Shown here: piece after piece, positions 1-8,498 of the stretch
How the letters are laid out: every line of letters starts with the position of its first letter
How positions within the stretch are numbered: position 1 is the first letter of the stretch
Assembly: GCF_020150815.1 (NCBI RefSeq)
Contig: NZ_CP083724.1
Location: forward strand, 424,584-488,583
DNA length: 64,000 nt
Source of the DNA: Haloprofundus salilacus
GTDB taxonomy: Archaea > Halobacteriota > Halobacteria > Halobacteriales > Haloferacaceae
Direction: 5' to 3'
The notes under the pieces: model-generated
Database searches by the model: none
What the model saw: only the letters and a program-made list of their open reading frames with translations
Told to the model about the DNA's origin: nothing
Position numbers and translations under genes: made by a program

Positions 1-1
1 T

Positions 2-172
2 GATTCGCCACCCCCACTCGGTCCTTATGTTCCACTACCTTCTGTTGTTTGTACAGCCCCTGGTAACGACTTCAGGCGATTCTGTTCCCGCCTGAGGAAT
101 GAGGAGACGCGCAGCGGTGGTGACGAGTTCGCGTACGGCGATATCGTCGAATGGTCACTAGCAAGTCTGTGA
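2..172 (+). CDS. Possible C-terminal end of a gene cut by the window edge
   Basis: This frame is open from the first bases of the window to a TGA at 170-172 (56 codons). It has the acidic, haloarchaea-like composition expected of a real C-terminus (for example EETRSGGDEFAYGDIVEW). No start is visible, so it would be the tail of a gene lying mostly to the left. I do not recognise the family. The overlapping reverse-strand frame (25-327) is rich in Ser and Arg and looks like an out-of-frame shadow. The frame may equally be non-coding. Confidence 0.3.
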   Translation, partial: DSPPPLGPYVPLPSVVCTAPGNDFRRFCSRLRNEETRSGGDEFAYGDIVEWSLASL

Positions 173-592
173 GCCCTGTTTTGGTGGGATTGTTTTAGGC
201 GAATCTCTGCCATCTGGGGAAAATAGTGAAACCGTCGTACACGTGCCCAGTGGGCGCCTCTCGGTCGAATCTCACCCCTCTTCATCTCCTCATTTGGGGT
301 TCCCGTTACGGGAACAAAAATCGTCATTCAGTGGCTCAATCGGTCATCCCGTGCTCGTGATACCGATCCCTCGTCGATTCAAATCGCCTGCCTAGACGGA
401 GAGACGGCGGTTGTGCCCGTGTTTTCTTGTCGTTCGCTAAACACGGTTATGTTTGTCAGAGGGGAACACTTTCTGCGTTGGCAGCGCCCTGATATAGTCG
501 AGGGTTCTGAGCGTTGGGGGAGCCTCGAGACGAAGCTACGAAAAGAGCGATAAGTTACTGACTCGCTGCTAAACCCCGTAGGGTTGCGTAAC

Positions 593-632
593 TGCTACGA
601 ATAATGGGCGTGATTGGTAGTGTTCGGTAGCA
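593..632. repeat. Left-end subterminal inverted repeat of the IS element
   Basis: TGCTACGAA (593-601) pairs with TTCGGTAGCA (623-632) with one bulged base. The block ATTGGTAGTG (614-623) lies inside. Both 10-bp blocks recur in reverse complement at the right side (CACTACCAAT 2541-2550 and TGCTACCGAA 2551-2560). This is consistent with subterminal hairpins recognised by a TnpA acting in trans. Confidence 0.5.
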
Positions 633-669
633 AACCAAACCCAAACCATTATATGTATATCTAATCTAC

Positions 670-813
670 ATGGTGGCAATGGCTGAGTTCACGTATCAAG
701 GCAAAGAAGCAATCACGAAGGAAGTCACCAAAACCGGGACCGGAGCGCACGTCTTCGTCCCGAAAGAATGGCTTGGCGAAGAAGTCGCAATCATCAGACT
801 CGACCAAGACTAA
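670..813 (+). CDS. DUF2080-type transposase-associated small protein
   Basis: This 47-residue protein ends at TAA 811-813, 9 nt before the tnpB start. Its core (GTGAHVFVPKEWLGEEV, near residues 23-39) matches the short AbrB-like DUF2080 proteins that commonly sit directly upstream of tnpB in haloarchaeal IS1341-type elements. Its role is not established; a beta-rich DNA-binding or regulatory function is usually assumed. The start chosen is ATG 670; ATG 679 (fourth codon) is an alternative. A TATA-like stretch (TTATATGTATAT, near 649-660) lies just upstream. Confidence 0.75.
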   Translation: MVAMAEFTYQGKEAITKEVTKTGTGAHVFVPKEWLGEEVAIIRLDQD

Positions 814-822
814 TCAGCAAGA

Positions 823-2604
823 ATGGCGTCCACACACCTCTCCCTCCCGATTCGGCTACCATTCGAGGAGCGAGAGCGCCACGCCCGACTCGACACACTC
901 ACGACTCGCGTAGCAAATACGCTTATCGAGCGATACTGGACGCCCAACCACCTCACGGGGATTGACGATTACCAGTATCAAGCATGGAAATACTTTGACG
1001 AGGGCGAAGCGTTCGCAGACGTTGACTTGTACTTCCCAAGTCGGTACAAACGCTGTGTGATGCAGAAAGTCGGAGAAACGCTTCGCAGTCACGCAGACAA
1101 ACTCGAAGCGTTCAAATCAACCAAATCGGTCCTCCCCGACCACAAGATTCGTCGTATCCACACCCGGCAAATCAAAGAACAACTCTGGAACGCTGAGGAC
1201 TACATCAAATCCGGGTACGTTGACATCCTCATCGGGCAACTCAACTCGTACTACGACCGTCACGGACGGTATCCTGAGTCGTATTTCGAGATGCAGGACT
1301 GCCCATCATACTCGAAAGGCGTGCTTCCGTACTCCGCAGACGATGGCCCAACGAGCGGACAGGCTGTGAAATACGAGTACGACGAAAACACGCAGACACT
1401 CACGGTTAAACTCAAAACGCCTGATACAGTCGAACCGGAATCTCGTGGTGATTGGACGTGGACAGAACACGACTTGGAAGGCTATGAAGCCTTTCACGAA
1501 TTACTCGAACACGGCAGTCTCTCCGCCCCATCGTTCCAACCCACAACCACAAACACGGGAGACGACTACTACGAAATCTCGCTCCCTGTAGAAGTCGAAC
1601 ACCACGAGAAACCAGACGACGTTACAACCATCTTAGCGATTGATGGTGGCCTCCGCAAAGACGCTACTGCCGTCGTCGTGAACGAGGAAGGAGAACAACT
1701 CTCTGTCCCGTATTTCATCCAGAACACGGAACGAGACAAGATGAAGTATCTTGCACGGGAACGCAACCAACTCAACTCGAAACTCGCGTATCTGCGTCGT
1801 GAAGGGCGTGACCACTTGGACTCATTCAGACAAGTGCAGGCGGAGTACGAGCGCGTGAACAACAAGATTCGACACAAGCGCGAGCAACTCGTTCACGATG
1901 TAGCCAACCAAGTTCTTGCGCTCGCTCTCGTGTACGACGTGGGTGCAATCGTCCACGAAGACCTGCGAAGCCTGTCACCGCCTCGTGGTGAGGGGCAACT
2001 CTCGTGGGAACTCTCGTCGTGGGCGCGTCGAGAGATTATCTCGAAAATCGAGTATCGAGCGGACATCGCCGGACTGCACGTGAGGCGAGTGTATCCGGGC
2101 AATACGTCTCGCTCCTGTCCTCGATGTGGCTCTACCGGGCATACCACGAAGTCTCCCGAACACTTCCACGAAGTGTGGTGGGGCGGGCACTTCCGCTGTG
2201 ACAACGCCCGATGTGGCTTCCAAGCCGACCGTGACTACGTTGGTGCGGTGAACGTAGCTCGCGTGTTCTTCAGCGAGACGACAACGCTGGACCACGATTT
2301 CACGTCTTCCTACACGGGGGACTTTAAAATCGTGCCAGCTAGCCGTTCCGCTGGCACGCGTCTCACGTTCGGTGACGCCCCAGTAGCGTACATCGAACAG
2401 TCTAACGAGCAGAGGATGACTGCTGGTGGCGGGTCGTGCTTGATAGCGCCCGCTGTCACCCCGACAGAGACGAAAAACAACAGTAGCAAACCTTCCGCAT
2501 CAAGCCCAGCGATGCTTGGCGTGACCCGTTTTACCCGGGTCACTACCAATTGCTACCGAAAATATGAACGGTTAAGTTGGTCGTATCGAAATGACTCCAC
2601 ATGA
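823..2604 (+). CDS. tnpB: TnpB, RNA-guided nuclease of IS1341-type element
   Basis: TnpB proteins are compact RNA-guided DNA nucleases, ancestral to Cas12, that cut at the element's donor site and favour its retention. The RuvC-like triad can be placed at Asp274 (LAIDGG), Glu379 (VHEDLRSL) and Asp471 (ADRDYVGAVN). A zinc ribbon lies between the last two: CPRCG, then about 25 residues, then CDNARCGF. The N-terminal region (about 1-260) carries the helix-turn-helix and OB-like part. The frame runs about 115 residues past the third RuvC motif, further than usual, through the hairpins near the right end. This tail is probably translated guide-RNA sequence rather than a folded domain. All key residues are present, so the nuclease looks intact. 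The frame opens at an ATG 9 nt after the small upstream gene. Confidence 0.88.
   Translation: MASTHLSLPIRLPFEERERHARLDTLTTRVANTLIERYWTPNHLTGIDDYQYQAWKYFDEGEAFADVDLYFPSRYKRCVMQKVGETLRSHADKLEAFKSTKSVLPDHKIRRIHTRQIKEQLWNAEDYIKSGYVDILIGQLNSYYDRHGRYPESYFEMQDCPSYSKGVLPYSADDGPTSGQAVKYEYDENTQTLTVKLKTPDTVEPESRGDWTWTEHDLEGYEAFHELLEHGSLSAPSFQPTTTNTGDDYYEISLPVEVEHHEKPDDVTTILAIDGGLRKDATAVVVNEEGEQLSVPYFIQNTERDKMKYLARERNQLNSKLAYLRREGRDHLDSFRQVQAEYERVNNKIRHKREQLVHDVANQVLALALVYDVGAIVHEDLRSLSPPRGEGQLSWELSSWARREIISKIEYRADIAGLHVRRVYPGNTSRSCPRCGSTGHTTKSPEHFHEVWWGGHFRCDNARCGFQADRDYVGAVNVARVFFSETTTLDHDFTSSYTGDFKIVPASRSAGTRLTFGDAPVAYIEQSNEQRMTAGGGSCLIAPAVTPTETKNNSSKPSASSPAMLGVTRFTRVTTNCYRKYERLSWSYRNDST
2331..2543 (+). 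ncRNA. Probable omega/reRNA scaffold overlapping the 3' end of tnpB
   Basis: Two strong hairpins lie in the last part of the tnpB frame. CGTGCCAGC (2331-2339) pairs perfectly with GCTGGCACG (2350-2358). GTGACCCG (2521-2528) pairs perfectly with CGGGTCAC (2536-2543). TnpB guide RNAs are known to arise from the 3' end of the gene and the element's right end, with the guide taken from flanking DNA just outside. The hairpins are seen directly; their role as guide scaffold is inferred, and the 5' end is unknown. Confidence 0.45.
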
Positions 2605-2996
2605 AGCGATATCAGACTGACGTACGAACTGATGACCTCTACATCGAGACCGATGACGGGTGGCTCACAGTCGGGGCGATGGACGACATCTGTGAGTTGG
2701 TCGGTGGCGAGACGTATAGTATCGTGTACGGGAAACGGCAGCAGGCAGTTAGTTGGCTCGACACTGACGACGAGGGAACGCTCACCTTCGACGTGCGTGA
2801 AACGCTGGCGGAGATGAGCTACGACAAGGAGTTCGTTTCCACGGTCGCCGACGTACCGATTACCGAAAGCGACGACGAGGGGTATCCGCTTCGGACGTCG
2901 GTCTTTGCGGATTTAATGATGCGCATCTGGGACTCGAAGGGTAATCTCGAAGCAGGCCCAGAAACGCAAACTACTGGGGACGACACCTCGACGTGA
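2601..2996 (+). CDS. Hypothetical acidic protein (131 aa)
   Basis: The ATG overlaps the tnpB TGA (ATGA, 2601-2604), but it lies about 40 bp beyond the apparent right end of the element, so the overlap probably results from insertion next to an existing gene. The protein is acidic, has no membrane segment and no motif I recognise. The N-terminal half contains a possible beta-rich stretch (DDGWLTVGAMDDICELVGG), and the C-terminus is polar and probably disordered. No function can be assigned. Composition is haloarchaeal, which supports it being real. Confidence 0.55.
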   Translation: MKRYQTDVRTDDLYIETDDGWLTVGAMDDICELVGGETYSIVYGKRQQAVSWLDTDDEGTLTFDVRETLAEMSYDKEFVSTVADVPITESDDEGYPLRTSVFADLMMRIWDSKGNLEAGPETQTTGDDTST

Positions 2997-3329
2997 GGTG
3001 TAGGTGGTCGTGCGGAAAGAGTTCCTATCTGTGTACTTGCGCTGTAGTCCGAAAATTTCTTTGAATGATCACCGAGATCTGAGTCAATCCAGTGTGGCTG
3101 ATTCTGCCATTACAACTATAGAGGTGTAATCGTCTGTGAAACGTACGGTACATTGGTGTGGTTTTTATTCACGTTCGATCAATAATCGGATGTGCGGCTC
3201 ATCTGGGCACCTGTTCAGACAGGCAGAACAAAGATTTTGCCGACGTTGCTGACTGGCAGGTGTCTGGACGTCGGGGGACCTCTCGCTGGTGACCGGTGGA
3301 CGTATATTTATCGCATGCGCGTACACGTT
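2997..3329. other. Intergenic, about 330 nt, promoter only
   Basis: No coding frame with haloarchaeal codon use is visible. The segment holds one GTTCAGAC octamer (3213-3220), which recurs at 4407-4414 and in a cluster near 45149-45321, and the TATA box for the next gene at 3303-3311. Confidence 0.5.
3303..3311 (+). promoter_or_regulatory. TATA box for the epimerase-like gene at 3330
   Basis: TATATTTAT is centred about 23 nt upstream of ATG 3330, the usual haloarchaeal spacing for a leaderless transcript. This spacing decides the start at 3330 over the in-frame ATG at 3315. Confidence 0.5.
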
Positions 3330-4088
3330 ATGATGCAAACGGCAATCAATCTGTTTACCCTCAGCGATTTCGAGAAGACACATACGCTGTCAGACGTACT
3401 CGAGCTGTGTGCAGACGCAGGATACGACGGCGTCGAATTTCTCCATCGGTTCCCGGAAGCCGACTTGGAGAGTGTCAAGCGAACACTGGAATCGAGTGGT
3501 CTAACGGTTCCTGGTGCACATCTCGGTCCGTTCATCAGCTTGGACGAACAGCCTGCCGAACTCGAACGAACCATCGAAATGTACGCGGCCGTCGACTGTG
3601 GCGCCCTGGCGATTTCCGTCGGCGATCAGACGTACTTTGAGACAGCCAACCGCATTGCAGAAACGGCCCGAAAACTAGAGTCACTCGCCGAAACAGCTGC
3701 AGATTACGACATCGACTTTCTCTATCACAACCATCACTGGGAGTTTCAGCCCCTCTCGGGGACCGACACGGTGATCTTCGACGTGCTGATGGCAGAACTC
3801 GACGACTCCGTCGGTGTCGAACTCGACGTCGGTTGGGTCGCCGCAGGTGGCGATGACCCGGTCGAGCGAATCGAGTTACTAGGCGATCGGCTCGAAATTC
3901 TCCACGTCAAGGACGTCGATATAGCGGAGAAACGGTCTGTCGAGGTCGGGGAGGGTGGCGTCGATCTCGCTTCGTGTGTCGACGCAGCCCTAGCAGCGGG
4001 TGTCGATTGGTTCGTCTACGAGCACGACGAACCGGACGACCCGCTCACGTCCCTCGAAACCGGTGCTAGATTCATCACTGATCTCTAG
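3330..4088 (+). CDS. Sugar phosphate isomerase/epimerase-like TIM-barrel protein
   Basis: This 252-residue protein belongs to the xylose-isomerase-like / AP-endonuclease-2 TIM-barrel superfamily, whose members isomerise or epimerise sugars or inositols, or cleave keto-sugars, using a divalent metal. Motifs appear in the usual order: an early Glu (YDGVEF), a histidine-rich strand end (YHNHHWEF), an Asp strand (ELDVGWVAAGG), a His strand (EILHVKDVD) and a C-terminal Glu (FVYEHDEPDDP). These supply the Glu/Asp/His metal shell. ATG 3330 is preferred over the upstream in-frame codons because it starts at the first conserved strand and fits the TATA box. It stands alone before a 470-nt gap, upstream of the FAD oxidoreductase. 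Substrate unknown. Confidence 0.82.
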   Translation: MMQTAINLFTLSDFEKTHTLSDVLELCADAGYDGVEFLHRFPEADLESVKRTLESSGLTVPGAHLGPFISLDEQPAELERTIEMYAAVDCGALAISVGDQTYFETANRIAETARKLESLAETAADYDIDFLYHNHHWEFQPLSGTDTVIFDVLMAELDDSVGVELDVGWVAAGGDDPVERIELLGDRLEILHVKDVDIAEKRSVEVGEGGVDLASCVDAALAAGVDWFVYEHDEPDDPLTSLETGARFITDL

Positions 4089-4561
4089 TTGAGCGTGCGT
4101 TTTTGATTCAGTGGCATGTACGTCGTTCCACACCGTGTCCTGTCGCCTCCGAAAAGACAACTGTTCAGCCAAGATGAACTGAGATTCAATTCTCGACGGA
4201 TATCATGAATTTTGTTTCTGATTTACCATATCCACACATCTACCTAGAATTCCATTTTTTGTTTCAATTTGCTCCATATATACCCATAGATATCTCTGTA
4301 ACAAAAACGTAACTGTCTGAGATTATTCCACCATCTGGGCTCATAAATAATTTTGTATCGACCGTAAGTCAGTTGAGCGCGTGTGATACTACCAAGCATA
4401 TTTTAAGTTCAGACTGTTCGTTTCGATGTTCTATCTGGGTGAACGGATCTTCCACATAATGTGGACCTCCTTCGCTGATAGGTGAAGGTTGTGCGATAGC
4501 GACGAATTCCCTCCTTCGTGGATAAGTAACACTCATGTGGGTCTGAGCAGGCAATCAATGT
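4089..4561. other. AT-rich intergenic region, about 470 nt
   Basis: Base composition drops sharply relative to the flanking genes and no plausible coding frame is present. It contains runs such as TTTTTTGTTTC near 4255, possible T-rich termination for the upstream gene, and the octamer GTTCAGAC at 4407-4414. It probably carries the promoter of the FAD oxidoreductase, but I cannot pick a single convincing TATA box. Confidence 0.5.
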
Positions 4562-6694
4562 ATGCAACGGTACGACGTTGTCGTGACCGGAGCGACACCT
4601 GCGGGCATCGGTGCAGCGGTCCACGCTGCTCGGTCAGATCTCGACACGCTCCTGATTGCGTACAACAATCATCTCGGTGGTATGATGGCGAGTGGACTTG
4701 GGATGACCGACACACTTTTGCACCCTAGCAAGGGCCGATCACCAGTTCTCGACGAGTTCTTCGAGCGTGTCGCAACACATTACCGAGAAGAGTACGGACC
4801 CGATTCGGCCCAGTATCGGACCTGTAACGACGGTCTTGTTTTCGAGCCCCATGTTGCAGAAGGGGCATTCGACGCCCTCGTCGACGCAGAAGAGACGCTC
4901 GACATCGACCGCGAGTGGCACCCCGTTGCCGCAGGACGCTCTGAGCGGACTGTCTCGGATGTCACATTCGTCGCCTCTCACGACGATCAGATGATGACAG
5001 TGAGCGCCGAGACCTTCGTCGACGCGACCTATGAGGGCGATCTGGCTGCGACAGCGGGGGTTCCCTATCGGGTCGGCCGTGAGGCTCGCGAGGAGTACGG
5101 CGAACGCTTCGCCGGTACTGTGTTCACGAACGCCGACGACGTAACGACGATCGGAGCCGGCAGCACGGGCGAGGGCGACGACGCCGTCCAATCGTACAAC
5201 TACCGCATCTGTCTGAGTAGCGACCCGGACAACATGTGCCACCCGGAGAAACCCGATGGCTACGACCGACGGGAATACCTCTGGGTACTGCACGACCTCA
5301 AGCAGATGCGCGATCTGCTCAACGAACGGGGCATCGAAGACCCCATGGCGTTCGGACTCTCGAATCGATCAGCCCCGGAACTCGCAACTGCCATGCGGCG
5401 CTGGTACGACCGAGATGAACCCCCCGTCGCCGTCGACGACGACGACCGCTGGGTCCCGCTGGCGCACGATGTGTATCGGGGCTCCGATCCGGTCGAAGAC
5501 GAACTACTGCCGTTGCCGGCCCAGACGCGCCTGCTGGACCGAACCCCCGAAGGGCTCGCGGGTGACATCTACCTTGAACAGGAGGGCGAGGAGTTCGTTT
5601 GGGGGAACCTGCCCAACAACAAGCGAGACATGAATGCATGCGACCTCGTCGGTGAATCTCACGCCTACCCCGAAGCCGACTGGGAGACGCGCCGCGAAAT
5701 CGCCCAGCAACACCTCAATTACGCTATCGGCTTCATCTACTTCCTCCAGAACGACGACGCAGTTCCGGAACGCGCGCAGCGTGAGGCTCGGCAGTGGGGG
5801 CTCGCGACCGACGAGTTCGAGGATAACGACAATAAGCCGTTCCAGCTCTACGTCCGCGAAGCCCGCCGTATCGAGGGGCGTGAGACATTCACAGAACACG
5901 ACGCCTTCCTCGCCGAGCAGCTCGACCGCGCGCCGGTCAATGACGGGTCGGTCGCCATCGCCGAGTTCCCGCTCGACCCCCACGACGTGAAGGCGGTCCG
6001 ACGCACCGGGACCGCCTCGGACGGGCGGTTTTTCCTGACCGAGTCGACTGTCCCCTCCCAGATCGACTACGGGACGTTGCTTCCTGAGGGGCTCGACAAT
6101 CTGCTGGTGCCGGTCGCGCTGTCGGCCAGCCACGTCGGATTCCAGACGGTTCGGCTCGAACCGACGTGGTTCCAACTCGGCGAGGCCGCCGGCGTCGCCG
6201 CCGCCCGTGCGCTTCGGACGGACACACTCCCTGGGACGCTCGACCCCGTCGACCTCCAATGTGAACTGGCCGAAGCCGGGACAATGCTCACCTACTTCGC
6301 AGACGCCGATTCGACTGCCGACGAGCCATGGGCAGCGGCCGTTCAGGTCCTTGGCGCGAAGGGCTTCTTCGACGGTTACGCGGCCCGTCCCGACGACCCA
6401 ATCGACGCTGCGACGGCCGACGTGTGGGCCGCAGCGACCAATGACCTCGTTTCCGGTGATGGTGATGCGACGGAACGAGCCCGCCAACTGCCAACTCCTG
6501 AAGAGCGATCTGTCGCTGAACCGGTCAGCAGCGAGAATTTCCTCGCGGCGCTCGCGGCCGAACTCGAAGCGGACATCGATCCGGCGGCTGCTGCGTCAGA
6601 GGTAGGAGTCCCTGACGAAGTGACGCTCTCACGCGGCGAAGCCGCCCGGATCGTCTACGAACTTGTGGCCGGCAACCGTGGTATCGACATCTGA
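4562..6694 (+). CDS. FAD-dependent oxidoreductase with C-terminal helical extension
   Basis: The protein (710 aa) starts with a classic dinucleotide-binding fold (YDVVVTGATPAGIGAAVHAA, residues about 4-23), followed by NNHLGGMMASGLG. This is the pattern of the FAD_oxidored family found in sugar-degradation clusters and often loosely called xanthan-lyase-like. The conserved block AETFVDATYEGDLAATAGV, near 154, is also typical. Substrates of this family are mostly unknown; oxidation of a sugar hydroxyl is plausible. The last about 130 residues (LGAKGFFDGYAARPDDPI, later LSRGEAARIVYEL) resemble a repeat of the S-layer-homology type, though there is no signal peptide, so the enzyme should be cytoplasmic. 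It stands as a single transcription unit, convergent with the GH13 gene. Confidence 0.82.
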   Translation: MQRYDVVVTGATPAGIGAAVHAARSDLDTLLIAYNNHLGGMMASGLGMTDTLLHPSKGRSPVLDEFFERVATHYREEYGPDSAQYRTCNDGLVFEPHVAEGAFDALVDAEETLDIDREWHPVAAGRSERTVSDVTFVASHDDQMMTVSAETFVDATYEGDLAATAGVPYRVGREAREEYGERFAGTVFTNADDVTTIGAGSTGEGDDAVQSYNYRICLSSDPDNMCHPEKPDGYDRREYLWVLHDLKQMRDLLNERGIEDPMAFGLSNRSAPELATAMRRWYDRDEPPVAVDDDDRWVPLAHDVYRGSDPVEDELLPLPAQTRLLDRTPEGLAGDIYLEQEGEEFVWGNLPNNKRDMNACDLVGESHAYPEADWETRREIAQQHLNYAIGFIYFLQNDDAVPERAQREARQWGLATDEFEDNDNKPFQLYVREARRIEGRETFTEHDAFLAEQLDRAPVNDGSVAIAEFPLDPHDVKAVRRTGTASDGRFFLTESTVPSQIDYGTLLPEGLDNLLVPVALSASHVGFQTVRLEPTWFQLGEAAGVAAARALRTDTLPGTLDPVDLQCELAEAGTMLTYFADADSTADEPWAAAVQVLGAKGFFDGYAARPDDPIDAATADVWAAATNDLVSGDGDATERARQLPTPEERSVAEPVSSENFLAALAAELEADIDPAAAASEVGVPDEVTLSRGEAARIVYELVAGNRGIDI

Positions 6695-6724
6695 ACGTCG
6701 CTGAATCAGCCTCTGGTTGCCGGC

Positions 6725-8404
6725 TCAGCGTTGCTCGTAAACGCGGGCCTCGTAGGGACGCAGTGCCTCGTCGACGGCGGGAACCGTTTCGTCTGAGTAG
6801 TTGCCGATCAGTGCTTCGAACTCGTTTCCGGCGATCGATTCCGGCAGTTCGATTGTGGTCGCTTCGTCGTCGAAGTTGAGGGCCACGAGCGCCTGCTTGT
6901 CGCCGTCGGATCGCAGATACATGAAGAGGGCTTCATGGTCGGGGACCAGTAACTCGAACTCGCCGTCGACTAGCAGCGGCTGCTCTTTTCTGAGGTCGAT
7001 AAGGTCTCGATAGTAGTGCCAGATAGAGTCAGGGTCGGTCCGGGCGTCGGCGACGTTGACCGATTCGTAGTCATCGTTGACCCTGAGCCACGGCTCGCCG
7101 TCCGTGAAGCCGGCATGTTCGCCGTCGGTCCACTGGACCGGGGTTCGGGCGTTGTCCCGGGTGCGACGGTTAATGTCTTCCTTTACTTCTTCGAAGCTCG
7201 ACACCTCGCCATTCTCGATGGCGTGAGCGAGAGTCCGCCGGGTAGCGATATCCTGGATCTCCCTGAGGTCGTCGTACCAAGGGTTGGTCATGCCGATCTC
7301 TTCGCCCTGATAGACGAAGGGCGTCCCGCGCAGCGTCAGCAGCAGCGTCGCGATGACTTTTGCGGACTCACGCCGATACTTGCCGTCGTCGCCGAATCGC
7401 GAAACGGCCCGCGGCTGATCGTGATTGTTGAAGTACAGCCCTTGCCACTCATCGCCGACTAGTCCGGTCTGCCAGCGCTCGATCACCGATTTTAGCTCGG
7501 GGAGTTCCCACTCGCGCATCTCCCAGCGCAGCCCTTCTTCGGCACGGTCGACCTCCACGTGTTCGAAGTTCAGCACCATGCTTAGGCTGTCGGTCTCGGA
7601 GCCGACGTAGGAGCGAGCACGGTCGACAGAGAGGTCGGGCGTTTCGCCGATTGTCACCACGTCGTTGTAGGCGTGGGTGCGCTCACAGAGCGCCCGAAGG
7701 TGCTCCTCGACCCGGGGACCGTTGGCGACGACGCTAATCCCGTTCGGGTCTTCGGCCTCGGCCGTATCCGGCAGTCCCTCGGGCTTGGAGATGAGGTTGA
7801 TCGAGTCCAGTCGAAAACCGTCGACGCCCTTCTCGAGCCACCAGTCGACGATCTCGAAGATCTCCTCCCGCACCGTTGGATTGTCCCAGTCCAGGTCGGC
7901 CTGACGCTCGTGGAAGAGGTGGAGATACGACGCCGCCGCCGTCTCGTCGTACTCCCATGCGGTTCCTCCCCATACCGCTTCCCAGTCGTTTGGTGGCGTC
8001 TCGCCGTCGCTCTCCCGCCAGAAGTAGTAGTCTCGATAGTCGTCGTCGCCCCGGCGTGCACGCTGGAACCACTCGTGGTCCGTCGAGGTGTGGTTCAACA
8101 CCATGTCCATAATCAGGCGCATTCCCCGCTCGTGGAGGCCGTCGATCAGGTCTTCCCAGTCGTCCATCGTCCCGAACTCTGTCATGATCGCGCGGTAGTC
8201 GCTCACGTCGTAGCCGTTGTCGACGTTGGGTGAGTCGTAGACTGGACTCAACCAGAGCGCGTCGACGCCCAGCTCCTCGAAGTAGTCCAGTTTCTCGATG
8301 ATACCTGGGATGTCGCCGATCCCGTCCCCGTCTGTGTCGTTGAAACTGCGCGGATACACCTGGTAGATGACGGCGTCTCGCCACCACGGTCGATCGTTGC
8401 TCAT
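6725..8404 (-). CDS. GH13 alpha-glucosidase / oligo-1,6-glucosidase
   Basis: The enzyme is a cytoplasmic alpha-glucosidase of the alpha-amylase superfamily (559 aa, usual length for the oligo-1,6-glucosidase/trehalulose hydrolase group). It starts with the hallmark WWRDAVIYQVYPRSF. The triad is intact: nucleophile Asp200 (GFRLDSINLI), acid/base Glu254 (TIGETPDL) and transition-state Asp329 (NNHDQPRAVSR). The C-terminal beta-sandwich is present. The start at 8404 is set by homology; the frame runs further upstream only as an artefact. It follows the acid-sugar kinase on the same strand after 94 nt, so the two may be cotranscribed. It probably releases glucose from imported alpha-linked oligosaccharides. 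Confidence 0.92.
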   Translation of the reverse strand: MSNDRPWWRDAVIYQVYPRSFNDTDGDGIGDIPGIIEKLDYFEELGVDALWLSPVYDSPNVDNGYDVSDYRAIMTEFGTMDDWEDLIDGLHERGMRLIMDMVLNHTSTDHEWFQRARRGDDDYRDYYFWRESDGETPPNDWEAVWGGTAWEYDETAAASYLHLFHERQADLDWDNPTVREEIFEIVDWWLEKGVDGFRLDSINLISKPEGLPDTAEAEDPNGISVVANGPRVEEHLRALCERTHAYNDVVTIGETPDLSVDRARSYVGSETDSLSMVLNFEHVEVDRAEEGLRWEMREWELPELKSVIERWQTGLVGDEWQGLYFNNHDQPRAVSRFGDDGKYRRESAKVIATLLLTLRGTPFVYQGEEIGMTNPWYDDLREIQDIATRRTLAHAIENGEVSSFEEVKEDINRRTRDNARTPVQWTDGEHAGFTDGEPWLRVNDDYESVNVADARTDPDSIWHYYRDLIDLRKEQPLLVDGEFELLVPDHEALFMYLRSDGDKQALVALNFDDEATTIELPESIAGNEFEALIGNYSDETVPAVDEALRPYEARVYEQR

Positions 8405-8498
8405 ATCCCTCCGGTAGGCAGTCACCGAAATATAGTTACTGACCAAGGGTCGCGGTCGCCCCAATGCCTCATCGCCCACGGGTCGACCACCTCCTGTC

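Larger units (their letters stand above)
545..2560 (+). mobile_element. IS1341-type (IS200/IS605 family) insertion element, tnpB only
   Basis: The element holds a small DUF2080-like gene and tnpB, but no tnpA (Y1 transposase), so it should need a TnpA in trans to move. The left side carries a small hairpin (AACCC 572-576 with GGGTT 581-585) and an imperfect inverted pair, TGCTACGAA (593-601) with TTCGGTAGCA (623-632). The right side has TGCTACCGAA at 2551-2560. I cannot fix the exact ends: this family makes no target duplication or terminal inverted repeat, so the coordinates are approximate. Confidence 0.6.

Noticed and set aside
25..327. Reverse 100-aa frame at the left edge
   Set aside because: Ser/Arg-rich, non-acidic composition and no motif; the opposite frame at 2-172 looks more coding-like.
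545..2560. Complete IS200/IS605 element with tnpA
   Set aside because: No Y1 transposase frame exists on either strand; only the DUF2080-like gene and tnpB are present.
5504..6487. Long reverse frame inside the FAD oxidoreductase
   Set aside because: A shadow of the high-GC forward gene; several similar long shadows (for example 8673-9821 and 27770-28717) were discarded for the same reason.
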